The notes under the pieces were generated by a model, which did no database searches, was not told where the DNA came from, and worked only from the letters and a program-made list of their open reading frames with translations. A stretch of DNA of 6,307 nt, from assembly GCA_002256055.1 (NCBI GenBank), contig NKIE01000171.1, forward strand, positions 1-6,307, given 5' to 3'. How positions within the stretch are numbered: position 1 is the stretch's first letter; every line of letters begins with the position of its first letter. Source of the DNA: Pseudomonas sp. PGPPP3. Its GTDB lineage: Bacteria > Pseudomonadota > Gammaproteobacteria > Pseudomonadales > Pseudomonadaceae. Shown here one piece after another: positions 1 through 5,776 of the stretch. Both the position numbers and the translations under genes were made by a program.

Positions 1-667
1 TAAAACCGGCTTCCAGCGCCGCCGTGGTCAGCGACAGGCCCTGGGTCACGCCTACGGCGGTGACGAACAGGCGATGCCACTGCCGGTAACGGCGGATCGG
101 CACACCCAGGGTGTCTTTGAACAGCTGCGACAGACGCGGCTCGGACAAGTCCACCTGGGCCGCTAAGTAACGGGCCGAGAGATTATTCGCCACGTCACGC
201 TTAATCAGGGCCACCACGCTGCTGATGCGCGTATCCAGTTTGAATGGCGTTGACGTGCCCACCAGCTGTTCGATCAAGGTATAGGCTTGGGCCGGCGTGG
301 TCTGTTCATCAAGCAATTGGCGATGGCGCTCAAGCCACTGCGACTCATCTGCCAGCCCTATACACAACCCGCCCTCAGCCGCCGTCATCTGCCCACGCAG
401 GGCGGCGCAGTCAGCACCAAAGGGGTCCAGGTACCAGACCACCAGACGATTGTCCGCGGCCTGCAAGCGCACCCGACTGCCGGATGGCAGCAAGGCGCTA
501 CGGCAATTCAACAGACGCCCGGCCGATTCCAGGGTAAAGCCCTGATCGAGGCCAAGTACCAGAGTGGCGGCGGCTTGCGACAGCTCAAGGGACTCACTCA
601 ACTGACCGATGAACAGGGTGCGGCGGTCCCACAGATACAGCAATGACGATGGCGTGGCCGAAGGCAT
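1..667 (-). CDS. AraC-family transcriptional regulator (3' end cut by window edge)
   Basis: Reading the minus strand from ATG at 667-665 gives 222 uninterrupted codons to the window edge, with no stop. A good ribosome site (AGGA, 8 nt before the ATG) supports this start. Residues 1 to about 135 form an N-terminal effector or dimerisation region that I cannot assign to a ligand. From about residue 143 the sequence is a typical AraC/XylS DNA-binding domain: a first helix-turn-helix around 164-185 (LSARYLAAQVDLSEPRLSQL), the linker FKDTLGVPIRRYRQWHRL, and the beginning of the second helix-turn-helix (LSLTTAALEAGF), where the window ends. Roughly 30-50 residues are probably missing. Such proteins usually activate nearby genes in response to a small molecule. 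It is divergent from the lipase gene across a 264-bp gap, so it may control the lipase operon, itself, or genes to the left; nothing here decides which. Confidence 0.88.
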   Translation of the reverse strand, partial: MPSATPSSLLYLWDRRTLFIGQLSESLELSQAAATLVLGLDQGFTLESAGRLLNCRSALLPSGSRVRLQAADNRLVVWYLDPFGADCAALRGQMTAAEGGLCIGLADESQWLERHRQLLDEQTTPAQAYTLIEQLVGTSTPFKLDTRISSVVALIKRDVANNLSARYLAAQVDLSEPRLSQLFKDTLGVPIRRYRQWHRLFVTAVGVTQGLSLTTAALEAGF

Positions 668-931
668 GGCGGTGGTCCTGAATGAGCGATCAGCGGTAGC
701 TGTGGCTCTTATTGTTGTCGTGGGCCTGGCAGACCCTGATTCCCAGCGTGGGGGTTTTACCCCTCGGCGTAAAGACGCAGGCGCGAGCTTTGCGCAATCG
801 CCGCACAGGCCGAACAAGTTCATCGGTTCTTACAAGTCAGGCGCAGGCGGTCGTGCTCAGATGGCGGATGTCTCGTGTCGGCAGTACGAGGCTCAAAACA
901 CACAATAAAAACAATACTCAGGAATGCCAAC
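668..931. promoter_or_regulatory. Divergent intergenic region between regulator and lipase genes
   Basis: This 264-bp stretch separates the minus-strand AraC-type gene from the plus-strand lipase gene and should hold the promoters of both. It contains a small hairpin at 751-763 (GGGGT, TTT, ACCCC) and a sigma-54-like element at 780-793. I see no convincing paired -35/-10 sigma-70 elements in either direction. No protein-coding segment is convincing: frames that cross it lack ribosome sites and recognisable sequence. The lipase ribosome site (CAGGA) lies at its right end. Confidence 0.5.
780..793 (+). promoter_or_regulatory. Candidate sigma-54 (RpoN) promoter for the lipase operon
   Basis: The sequence AGGCGC-GAGCT-TTGCG, starting at 779, has the invariant GG and GC dinucleotides exactly 10 nt apart (780-781 and 792-793). 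It matches the consensus TGGCAC-N5-TTGCA at four of six and four of five positions. Transcription would begin near 804-806, leaving an untranslated leader of roughly 125 nt before the lipase ATG. Established knowledge: the P. aeruginosa lipA gene has an RpoN-dependent promoter, so a site here is plausible. A short degenerate motif in GC-rich DNA can arise by chance, and I found no clear enhancer site upstream. Confidence 0.35.
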
Positions 932-1879
932 ATGAAGAAACTGCTTGCTGTTTCGCTGCTCACCCTCGGCCTCGGTTTGTCCTTCAGCCACACCAGCCAG
1001 GCCGCCACCACCGAGGCCCAGACCAAGCACCCGATTGTGCTAGTGCCCGGCATCTTTGCCTTCGATAGCATCGCGGCGATCGACTACTGGTACAAAATCC
1101 CCGCAGCCCTGCAAAGCCAGGGCGCCACTGTGTATGTACCGAAAATCAACGCCTTCGACAGCTCGGCCAAACGCGGCGAAGCACTGATCGCCCAACTCGA
1201 CAACATCCGCGCCAGCTCCGGCGGCAAGATCAGCAAGTTCAACCTCATGGGCCACAGCCAGGGCGGCATCACCGTGCGTTATGTGATGAACACCCGGCCA
1301 GACCTGGTGGCCTCGGTGACCACCATGAACACCCCGCACAAGGGCTCGCCCCTGGCCGACCTGGTGACTGGCGTGGCACCGGCCAGCAGCCTGCAGGGCG
1401 TAGCGTTCACCGCCTTTGCCAATGCCGTCGGCGACCTGGTCAACCTGCTGTCAAATAACAAGAAAAGCCCGGCCGATGTGCGCGCCATGCTCGCCGAATT
1501 CAACAAGCCCGGCGCTGCGGCCAATAACCAGCGCTACCCGGTTGGCATCCCCACCACCGCCTGCGGCGGCGGAGCGGAAACCGCCAACATCAATGGCAAC
1601 AGCGTGCGTATGTATTCGTGGAGCGGCACCGCGCCCCTGACCAACGTGCTGGACGCCTCTGACGTGCTGTTCGGCATATCGCGCTTTGCCTTCACGGAAG
1701 CCAACGACGGCGTCACCGGCAAGTGCTCTAGCCACTTCGGCAAGGTGCTTAAAGACGACTATTTCATGAACCATCTGGACGTCACCAACCAGATCTTTGG
1801 CGCCGTCTCGCTGTTCGAGACCAACCCCAAGACCTTGTTCCAGAGCCATGCCAGTCGCCTGAAAAGCCTTAGCCTGTAA
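932..1879 (+). CDS. lipA: Secreted triacylglycerol lipase, Pseudomonas family I.1 type
   Basis: A 315-residue extracellular lipase that hydrolyses triacylglycerol esters. The ATG at 932 is chosen because GGA at 921-923 is well spaced and the protein then opens with a classical Sec signal peptide (MKK, hydrophobic core 4-18, cleavage expected after SQA at residue 24). A GTG 19 codons upstream would bury the signal peptide. The mature chain is about 291 residues, near the family size (285 in P. aeruginosa LipA). Visible active-site parts, assigned by recall-based alignment: nucleophile elbow GHSQG with Ser109, acid Asp259 in NDG, His281 in NHLD, likely calcium ligands Asp241 and Asp283, and a disulfide pair Cys211/Cys265. 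The stretch PIVLVPGIFAFD (34-45) has Pro39-Gly40 where P. aeruginosa LipA has His-Gly. The cysteines and foldase dependence imply folding in the periplasm, then type II secretion. It is the first gene of an operon with the foldase 64 bp downstream. Confidence 0.95.
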   Translation: MKKLLAVSLLTLGLGLSFSHTSQAATTEAQTKHPIVLVPGIFAFDSIAAIDYWYKIPAALQSQGATVYVPKINAFDSSAKRGEALIAQLDNIRASSGGKISKFNLMGHSQGGITVRYVMNTRPDLVASVTTMNTPHKGSPLADLVTGVAPASSLQGVAFTAFANAVGDLVNLLSNNKKSPADVRAMLAEFNKPGAAANNQRYPVGIPTTACGGGAETANINGNSVRMYSWSGTAPLTNVLDASDVLFGISRFAFTEANDGVTGKCSSHFGKVLKDDYFMNHLDVTNQIFGAVSLFETNPKTLFQSHASRLKSLSL

Positions 1880-1889
1880 ACCGGCAGGC

Positions 1890-1918
1890 GCGCCGCCGGA
1901 CACTTGCGCCGGCGGCGC
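1890..1918 (+). repeat. GC-rich hairpin between lipase and foldase genes
   Basis: A perfect 10-bp inverted repeat: GCGCCGCCGG at 1890-1899 pairs with CCGGCGGCGC at 1909-1918, around a 9-nt loop. It starts 11 nt after the lipase stop codon and ends 25 nt before the foldase ATG. All ten pairs are G-C, so the RNA hairpin should be very stable. No T-run follows, so it is not a standard intrinsic terminator. It may protect the upstream message from 3' exonucleases or reduce read-through into the foldase gene; that role is inferred. Confidence 0.7.
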
Positions 1919-1943
1919 CGACCTGTGCCAGTGGAGAACCCTG

Positions 1944-2948
1944 ATGCCCATTCGCTTCCGCCCGCTGGCCGTCGCCAGCATCAGCCTGGCTGTGCTGGCC
2001 GCCGCGATCGGCTACTTTTTCGCCAGCCATGCTGCGCCCACACCCAGCCCAGCCAGCCAAAGCGCCAAGGCCGTGCAGGTACGCAGCCTCAATCAGCAAC
2101 TCAGCCAGCAAAGCCGCCTACAACTGCCAACCCCCGGAGTCCTACCCGCGCCCCTGCAAGGCGCCAGCCATGGTGTAGCCCTGCAAACCGACGACAACGG
2201 CCAGCTGCGCCTGCAGCCAGAGTTGCTGCAACTGTTCGACTTCTACTTCAGTGCCATCGACGAGGAGCCGGTGGCACAGATTCTGTTGCGCATTCATCAC
2301 GACCTCGCCAGCCAGCTACATGAGCCAGCACTGGCCCAGGCTCGCGACCTGCTCAAACGCTATCTCGACTACCGCCTGGCCATGGCCGACCTGCCCGCCG
2401 GTAACTCCGCACCCAGCGCAGAGACCTTTGCCCAGCACTTGGAAGCCCTGACGCGCTTGCGCGCAACGCATTTCAGCTCCGAGGAAAACCAGGCTTTTTT
2501 TAGCAGCGACTTGAGCCAAGACCAGTTCATGCTCGCCCAGCTACGCCTTAATGAGCGCGGCCTCAGCCCCGAACAACAGCGCCATGAGCTGGCCCTGCTG
2601 GAAGCCAGCCTGCCAGCCGAGCAACGCGCCGTGCGCCAGCAGGTCAGCCGCGACGGCGAGCTGTATACCGCCACCGAAGCCCTGCGTGCCGCCGGCGCAA
2701 GCGACGAAGCCATCTACCAGCTGCGCGCCAGCACCCTCGACCCACAGGCCGCCAGCGCCCTGCAACAGCTCGACGAACAGCGCCGCCAATGGCAAGCCCG
2801 CTTGCAGGCCTATGCCGCGGAACGCAATACGCTGCGCCAGTCGGGTCTCAGCCCTACCGACCAACAACTGGCCATCGAGCAACTGCTCGCCCAGCGTTTT
2901 GATGAGCGCGAGCGCCTGCGCGTTATGGCCCTCGACGCCGAACTCTGA
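1944..2948 (+). CDS. lipB: Lipase-specific foldase (Lif family, lipase chaperone)
   Basis: A 334-residue steric chaperone that folds the lipase in the periplasm before secretion. GGAG at 1933-1936, 7 nt before the ATG, supports the start. An uncleaved N-terminal anchor (about 8-27, rich in Ala/Leu/Ile) is followed by a Pro/Ala/Ser/Gln-rich linker (about 30-72). The minidomain around 75-125 contains LFDFYFSAIDEEP (97-109), which aligns with LFDYFLSAVGEEP of P. aeruginosa LipH. From about 125 to 334 the chain is alpha-helical, Gln/Glu/Arg/Ala-rich, matching the extended helical scaffold that clasps the lipase; FFSS(x5)QF at 185-195 and QRFDERERLR at 317-326 match family positions. Length is close to LipH (about 340). 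Within the Lif signature R-x-x-F-D-Y, the Arg position is Leu95 and the Tyr position is Phe100. It follows its cognate lipase on the same strand, the usual arrangement. Confidence 0.93.
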   Translation: MPIRFRPLAVASISLAVLAAAIGYFFASHAAPTPSPASQSAKAVQVRSLNQQLSQQSRLQLPTPGVLPAPLQGASHGVALQTDDNGQLRLQPELLQLFDFYFSAIDEEPVAQILLRIHHDLASQLHEPALAQARDLLKRYLDYRLAMADLPAGNSAPSAETFAQHLEALTRLRATHFSSEENQAFFSSDLSQDQFMLAQLRLNERGLSPEQQRHELALLEASLPAEQRAVRQQVSRDGELYTATEALRAAGASDEAIYQLRASTLDPQAASALQQLDEQRRQWQARLQAYAAERNTLRQSGLSPTDQQLAIEQLLAQRFDERERLRVMALDAEL

Positions 2949-3038
2949 ACCCAGACTGCGCCGCCGACGATCAGCACGGACGTGCCATACGCCATCTATT
3001 AAGCTATAGGCATCTCACTCCCACCCAGTGACTCGCCC
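2949..3038. other. Gap between foldase and solute-binding protein genes
   Basis: A 90-bp non-coding stretch. It contains an imperfect 12-bp palindrome at 2974-2985 (GCACG, GA, CGTGC) and a short AT-rich patch around 2995-3007 (CTATTAAGCTATAG) that could hold a -10 element, but no matching -35 is visible. There is no hairpin followed by a T-run, so I see no intrinsic terminator after the foldase gene. Whether the next gene is read from the lipase transcript cannot be decided here. Confidence 0.35.
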
Positions 3039-3806
3039 ATGCACATTTTTCGCTGGCTGTTCTGCCTGCTGGCCCTGCACCTGACGCCCGGCCTGCAGGC
3101 CGCGCCCCTGCAGCTGTACACCGAAGACTACCCGCCGCTGAACTTCAGCCGGGATGGCAAGCCGACAGGCCTGGGCGTTGAGGTGGTAGAAGAAATCCTG
3201 CGCCGCACGCAACAGCACGCGCATATCCAGATCGTGCCCTGGGCACGGGGCTATCAAAAAGCCCTGACCGAACCCAACAGCGGCCTGTTCGTGACCATGC
3301 GTACGGCTGAGCGGGAGAAACTGTTCAAGTGGGTAGGCCCCATTGCCGTCGCCGACACCAGCTTCTACGCCCTCAAAGGCTCCGGCATGACCATCGCCAG
3401 CCTCGACGATGCCCGCCAACTCGGCACCATTGCCGTGCCACGTCAGTGGTACAGCTTCCAGACCCTGAAAGCGCAGAACATGCCCAACCTGTATGGCGTG
3501 CTCGGCCCCAAGCAGATGATGACCATGCTGCATCATCACCGAGTAAGCCTGGTGGTGGCCGATAACCTGACCCTGACCCAGCTGCTGGCACTGGGCGATC
3601 TCACCCCTGACGATGTCGAACCGCTGCACAGCTTCTTGCGCAGCTATGCCTACATCGCCTTCTCTCCGGACACTGACGACACGCTTATAAATCAGTGGCA
3701 ACGCAGCCTCGATCAGATGAAGGCCGATGGCAGTTTTCGCACCATTTGCCAACGCTGGTTACCGGGGCAGGAATGCACCCTGGCACTCACAGCACCTGCA
3801 CCTTAA
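3039..3806 (+). CDS. Periplasmic solute-binding protein, family 3 (SBP_bac_3 type), orphan
   Basis: A 255-residue protein with a signal peptide (MHIFRW, hydrophobic core 7-16, cleavage expected around LQAA, residues 19-22). The mature chain opens with LQLYTEDYPPLNF and GKPTGLGVEVVEEIL, the standard start of a type-2 periplasmic binding fold that binds amino acids or other small polar molecules. Further family-like parts are VPWARGYQKAL, the FVTMRTAEREKLFKWVGPI segment and a C-terminal DQMKADGSFRTICQRW helix ending the fold. The ligand cannot be named: the canonical Arg/Asp amino-acid contacts are not clearly identifiable by eye. No ABC permease or ATPase gene adjoins it, so it may serve a distant transporter or present a ligand to a sensor. 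The start is set by the signal peptide; the ribosome site before it is weak. It lies 90 bp after the foldase gene and 130 bp before the chemoreceptor start. Confidence 0.85.
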   Translation: MHIFRWLFCLLALHLTPGLQAAPLQLYTEDYPPLNFSRDGKPTGLGVEVVEEILRRTQQHAHIQIVPWARGYQKALTEPNSGLFVTMRTAEREKLFKWVGPIAVADTSFYALKGSGMTIASLDDARQLGTIAVPRQWYSFQTLKAQNMPNLYGVLGPKQMMTMLHHHRVSLVVADNLTLTQLLALGDLTPDDVEPLHSFLRSYAYIAFSPDTDDTLINQWQRSLDQMKADGSFRTICQRWLPGQECTLALTAPAP

Positions 3807-3815
3807 AAAAGGTGC
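3798..3815 (+). repeat. Small hairpin over the stop codon of the solute-binding protein gene
   Basis: GCACCTT (3798-3804) and AAGGTGC (3809-3815) form a 7-bp perfect stem with an AAAA loop; the TAA stop codon (3804-3806) sits at its apex. What follows (CCCTGATTGATT) is not a T-run, so it lacks the tail of an intrinsic terminator. It could be a weak transcript-end structure. Confidence 0.4.
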
Positions 3816-3824
3816 CCTGATTGA

Positions 3825-3859
3825 TTGGCTATACGCACGAGTCCTAATTTCATAGCCAA
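3825..3859. repeat. 8-bp inverted repeat upstream of the chemoreceptor gene
   Basis: TTGGCTAT (3825-3832) is repeated exactly in inverted form as ATAGCCAA (3852-3859), separated by 19 nt. The centre-to-centre spacing is 27 nt. It lies in the 130 bp between the solute-binding protein and chemoreceptor genes, where the chemoreceptor promoter must be if the gene has its own. It could be an operator for a dimeric regulator or an RNA stem-loop; no T-tract follows. Confidence 0.45.
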
Positions 3860-3866
3860 ACGGTCT

Positions 3867-3930
3867 TAAGCCCTCAGCATCTAAAGCCACACTGCGAATA
3901 TGCATTCACAGCAATAAGGGCTTAGAGGGC
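3867..3930 (+). promoter_or_regulatory. Chemoreceptor mRNA leader with inverted repeat reaching the ribosome site
   Basis: TAAGCCCT (3867-3874) is the exact reverse complement of AGGGCTTA (3917-3924). The same left arm, shifted (GCCCTC, 3870-3875), is also complementary to GAGGGC (3925-3930), which contains the likely Shine-Dalgarno sequence of the chemoreceptor gene. Two mutually exclusive pairings are therefore possible, one leaving and one covering the ribosome site. A regulatory role is inferred only; the stems are short and the loop is over 40 nt. Confidence 0.3.
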
Positions 3931-3936
3931 ATGGGC

Positions 3937-5574
3937 ATGCACGACATCAAGGTGGTTCACCGGCTGTTTCTCCTGATCATCATTCCTTTACTGGCCATGC
4001 TGGGCATGCTGGCCGTGGCCATCAACGGCTTCAGCCGTATCGACTCAGGGGTTGGCAGCCTGTACGACGACCGCGTGGTGCCCTTGCAGCAACTCAAACA
4101 GATCAGCGACTACTACGCGGTGAACATCATCGACGCCGTCAACAAGGCCGACCACGGCCTGTTCAGTCGCGATCAGGCCCAGAGCGAGATCAATACCGCC
4201 CAGCGCGAAATCGAGCGGCTCTGGCAAGCCTATATGGCCACCCAGCTGACCCCGAGGGAAAGCCAACTGGCCGAGCAGGCCCGCAGCCAATTCAGCGCGG
4301 CGAACACTGAACTGCAGCGCCTAGAGGCGTTCCTGCAAGGCGCCCCTGGCGATCTCAAGGGCCAACTCGGCGCCTTCAACGGCCAGCTCTACCAAAGCAT
4401 CGACCCCATCAGCAGCAGCATCGGCGAGCTGATCCAGTTGCAACTGGACGAAGCCAAACTGGCCCGCGAAGCCGCGGCCGAGGCCTATCACAACGTACGC
4501 AACCTGATGATCGGCGTAGTCCTGTTTATTGTTGCCATCAGCCTGCTGGGTGGCCGCTGGGTCGCCGGCAGCATCAGCCAACCGCTGGGCAACCTGCTGG
4601 TCGCGCTGCGCAAGGCCGACAAAGACTCAGACCTAACTGCGCTGGCACAAACCCTGGGCAACAATGAAATCAGCAGCGTGGCCAGTGCCTACAACAACAT
4701 GCTGCAGCGCTTCAGTACGGTAATCACCGCCCTGCAGGAGTTGACTGAAAGCATCCGCAACCAGACTGAGGAGCTCAGCGCCGTCACCCTGCAAACTCGC
4801 ACCGACGTCGAGCGGCAGCAACATGAGACCGACCAAGTCGCTACGGCGACCACGCAGATGGCGGAAACCATTCAGGAGGTCGCGCGTAATGCTGCGAGCG
4901 CCGCCCAGGCAGCGAACAGCGCCGACCATGAGGCCGTCAGCGGCAGCCAGATGGTCAGCCATACCCTGCAAGCGGTGTCCGCCCTGTTCAGCGAACTGGA
5001 AAACACCTCCAGCCTGATCGGCGAAGTGGAAAGCGCCAGCAACTCCATTGGCACAGTGCTTGAGGTGATCCGCAGCATTGCCGAACAAACCAACCTACTG
5101 GCCCTGAATGCGGCCATCGAAGCCGCCCGCGCCGGCGATCAGGGTCGTGGTTTTGCAGTGGTGGCGGATGAAGTGCGCAACCTGGCCAAGCGGACCCAGG
5201 AATCCACAGCGGAAATTGACCGTATGATCCTGCGCCTGCAAAAAGGCTCGCGCGACGCAGTGCATGCGATGCACAACGGCCAGGACCAAGCCAAGCAAAC
5301 CGTTAACGAAGCCGGCCAGGCTGACGGCGCCTTGCACAGCATCCGTCACTCGGTGGACACCATCATGGCCATGAACACTCAGATTGCCAGTGCCACCGAA
5401 GAGCAAACGGCGGTGGCCCATGAGATCAATCGCAACCTGATCACCATTCATGACGTCGCCATCAGCACCCAACAGGCCGTCAGCCACATCGACCAAACGA
5501 GCCACGCGCTCGCGGAGATTGTCGTCAAGCTGCTGGCCATGACCCGTAGTTTCCAGGTCAAGGCCGCTCACTGA
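3937..5574 (+). CDS. Methyl-accepting chemotaxis protein with periplasmic four-helix-type sensor
   Basis: A transmembrane chemoreceptor of 545 residues. ATG at 3937 is preferred because AGAGGG (3924-3929) lies 7 nt before it; an ATG two codons upstream (3931) would have that site almost touching it. Domains: membrane segment 1 at about 10-30; a periplasmic helical sensor at about 31-187 with little aromatic or loop-rich sequence, as in the 4HB_MCP class; membrane segment 2 at about 190-208; HAMP at about 209-262; then a long coiled-coil signalling region. Its conserved hairpin tip, at about 378-423, includes [20 protein letters not shown] and [16 protein letters not shown], the contact site for CheA and CheW. 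The C-terminus (FQVKAAH) has no CheR/CheB tethering pentapeptide. Ligand unknown. It converges on the alkane hydroxylase pair with a 22-bp gap. In P. aeruginosa a chemoreceptor gene (tlpS) lies beside alkB1, and alkN closes the GPo1 alk operon, so a role in taxis to hydrocarbons is plausible but unproven. Confidence 0.92.
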   Translation: MHDIKVVHRLFLLIIIPLLAMLGMLAVAINGFSRIDSGVGSLYDDRVVPLQQLKQISDYYAVNIIDAVNKADHGLFSRDQAQSEINTAQREIERLWQAYMATQLTPRESQLAEQARSQFSAANTELQRLEAFLQGAPGDLKGQLGAFNGQLYQSIDPISSSIGELIQLQLDEAKLAREAAAEAYHNVRNLMIGVVLFIVAISLLGGRWVAGSISQPLGNLLVALRKADKDSDLTALAQTLGNNEISSVASAYNNMLQRFSTVITALQELTESIRNQTEELSAVTLQTRTDVERQQHETDQVATATTQMAETIQEVARNAASAAQAANSADHEAVSGSQMVSHTLQAVSALFSELENTSSLIGEVESASNSIGTVLEVIRSIAEQTNLLALNAAIEAARAGDQGRGFAVVADEVRNLAKRTQESTAEIDRMILRLQKGSRDAVHAMHNGQDQAKQTVNEAGQADGALHSIRHSVDTIMAMNTQIASATEEQTAVAHEINRNLITIHDVAISTQQAVSHIDQTSHALAEIVVKLLAMTRSFQVKAAH

Positions 5575-5596
5575 ACAACCTGGCGCCGGCGCTGCT

Positions 5597-5776
5597 TCAA
5601 GCGTCGGCCGCCTCCTCAAGTTCGATGAAGTCCGGCTTGTCGCGCACGCAGCACTGCGGGCAGTTGTAGTCTTCAGGTAATGCAGCAAACGGCGTACCCG
5701 GCGCATAGCCACTGAAGCGATCACCCAACGCGCGGTCATACACGTATCCACACTCGGGGCATTGATGCTGGCTCAT
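5597..5776 (-). CDS. Rubredoxin, AlkG1/AlkF type, coupled to alkane hydroxylase
   Basis: A 59-residue single-domain rubredoxin, a cytoplasmic one-iron electron carrier. The Fe(Cys)4 ligands are Cys6 and Cys9 (CPECGYVYD) and Cys39 and Cys42 (CPQCC). The central YAPGTPF and LPEDY segments are typical, though Tyr37 stands where most rubredoxins have Trp. After the second knuckle the sequence is CVRDKPDF, one residue longer than the GVGKxxF form of AlkG2 proteins and matching AVRDKLDF/AVRDKVDF of the first AlkG domain and AlkF in P. putida GPo1. By published complementation work, that AlkG1 class does not replace AlkG as electron donor to AlkB. Cys43 replaces the usual Gly or Ala, giving a Cys-Cys pair. 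The ATG overlaps the alkane hydroxylase stop codon (ATGA), and a GGAGG ribosome site (5781-5785) lies 4 nt upstream, so translation is probably coupled. The redox partner here is not visible. Confidence 0.93.
   Translation of the reverse strand: MSQHQCPECGYVYDRALGDRFSGYAPGTPFAALPEDYNCPQCCVRDKPDFIELEEAADA

Noticed and set aside
244..646. Several plus-strand open frames of 80-120 codons inside the left-hand region.
   Set aside because: They lie opposite the AraC-type gene, which has a full helix-turn-helix domain and a ribosome site. Their products are Arg/Pro/Ser-rich with no recognisable motif.
875..931. A GTG start at 875 adding 19 residues to the lipase.
   Set aside because: The extension would precede a textbook signal peptide that starts at 932, and only 932 has a well-spaced ribosome site.
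1451..1981. A 176-codon minus-strand open frame across the end of the lipase gene and the start of the foldase gene.
   Set aside because: It covers two well-supported plus-strand genes and their gap, and its product is a low-complexity Gly/Ala/Val string typical of an antisense shadow in GC-rich DNA.
3015..3752. A 245-codon open frame on the minus strand opposite the solute-binding protein gene.
   Set aside because: It mirrors the codon periodicity of the opposite gene and shows no recognisable family or signal peptide. The plus-strand reading has a clear family fold and signal peptide.
3876..3905. Possible flagellar sigma-28 promoter (TAAAG with a later GAATAT) for the chemoreceptor.
   Set aside because: The spacing between the two parts is far too short and the GCCGATAA box is not present.
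5583..5592. Palindrome GCGCCGGCGC between the converging chemoreceptor and rubredoxin genes, considered as a bidirectional terminator.
   Set aside because: It is a 10-bp perfect palindrome with no loop and no T-run on either side, so it cannot form a normal terminator hairpin.
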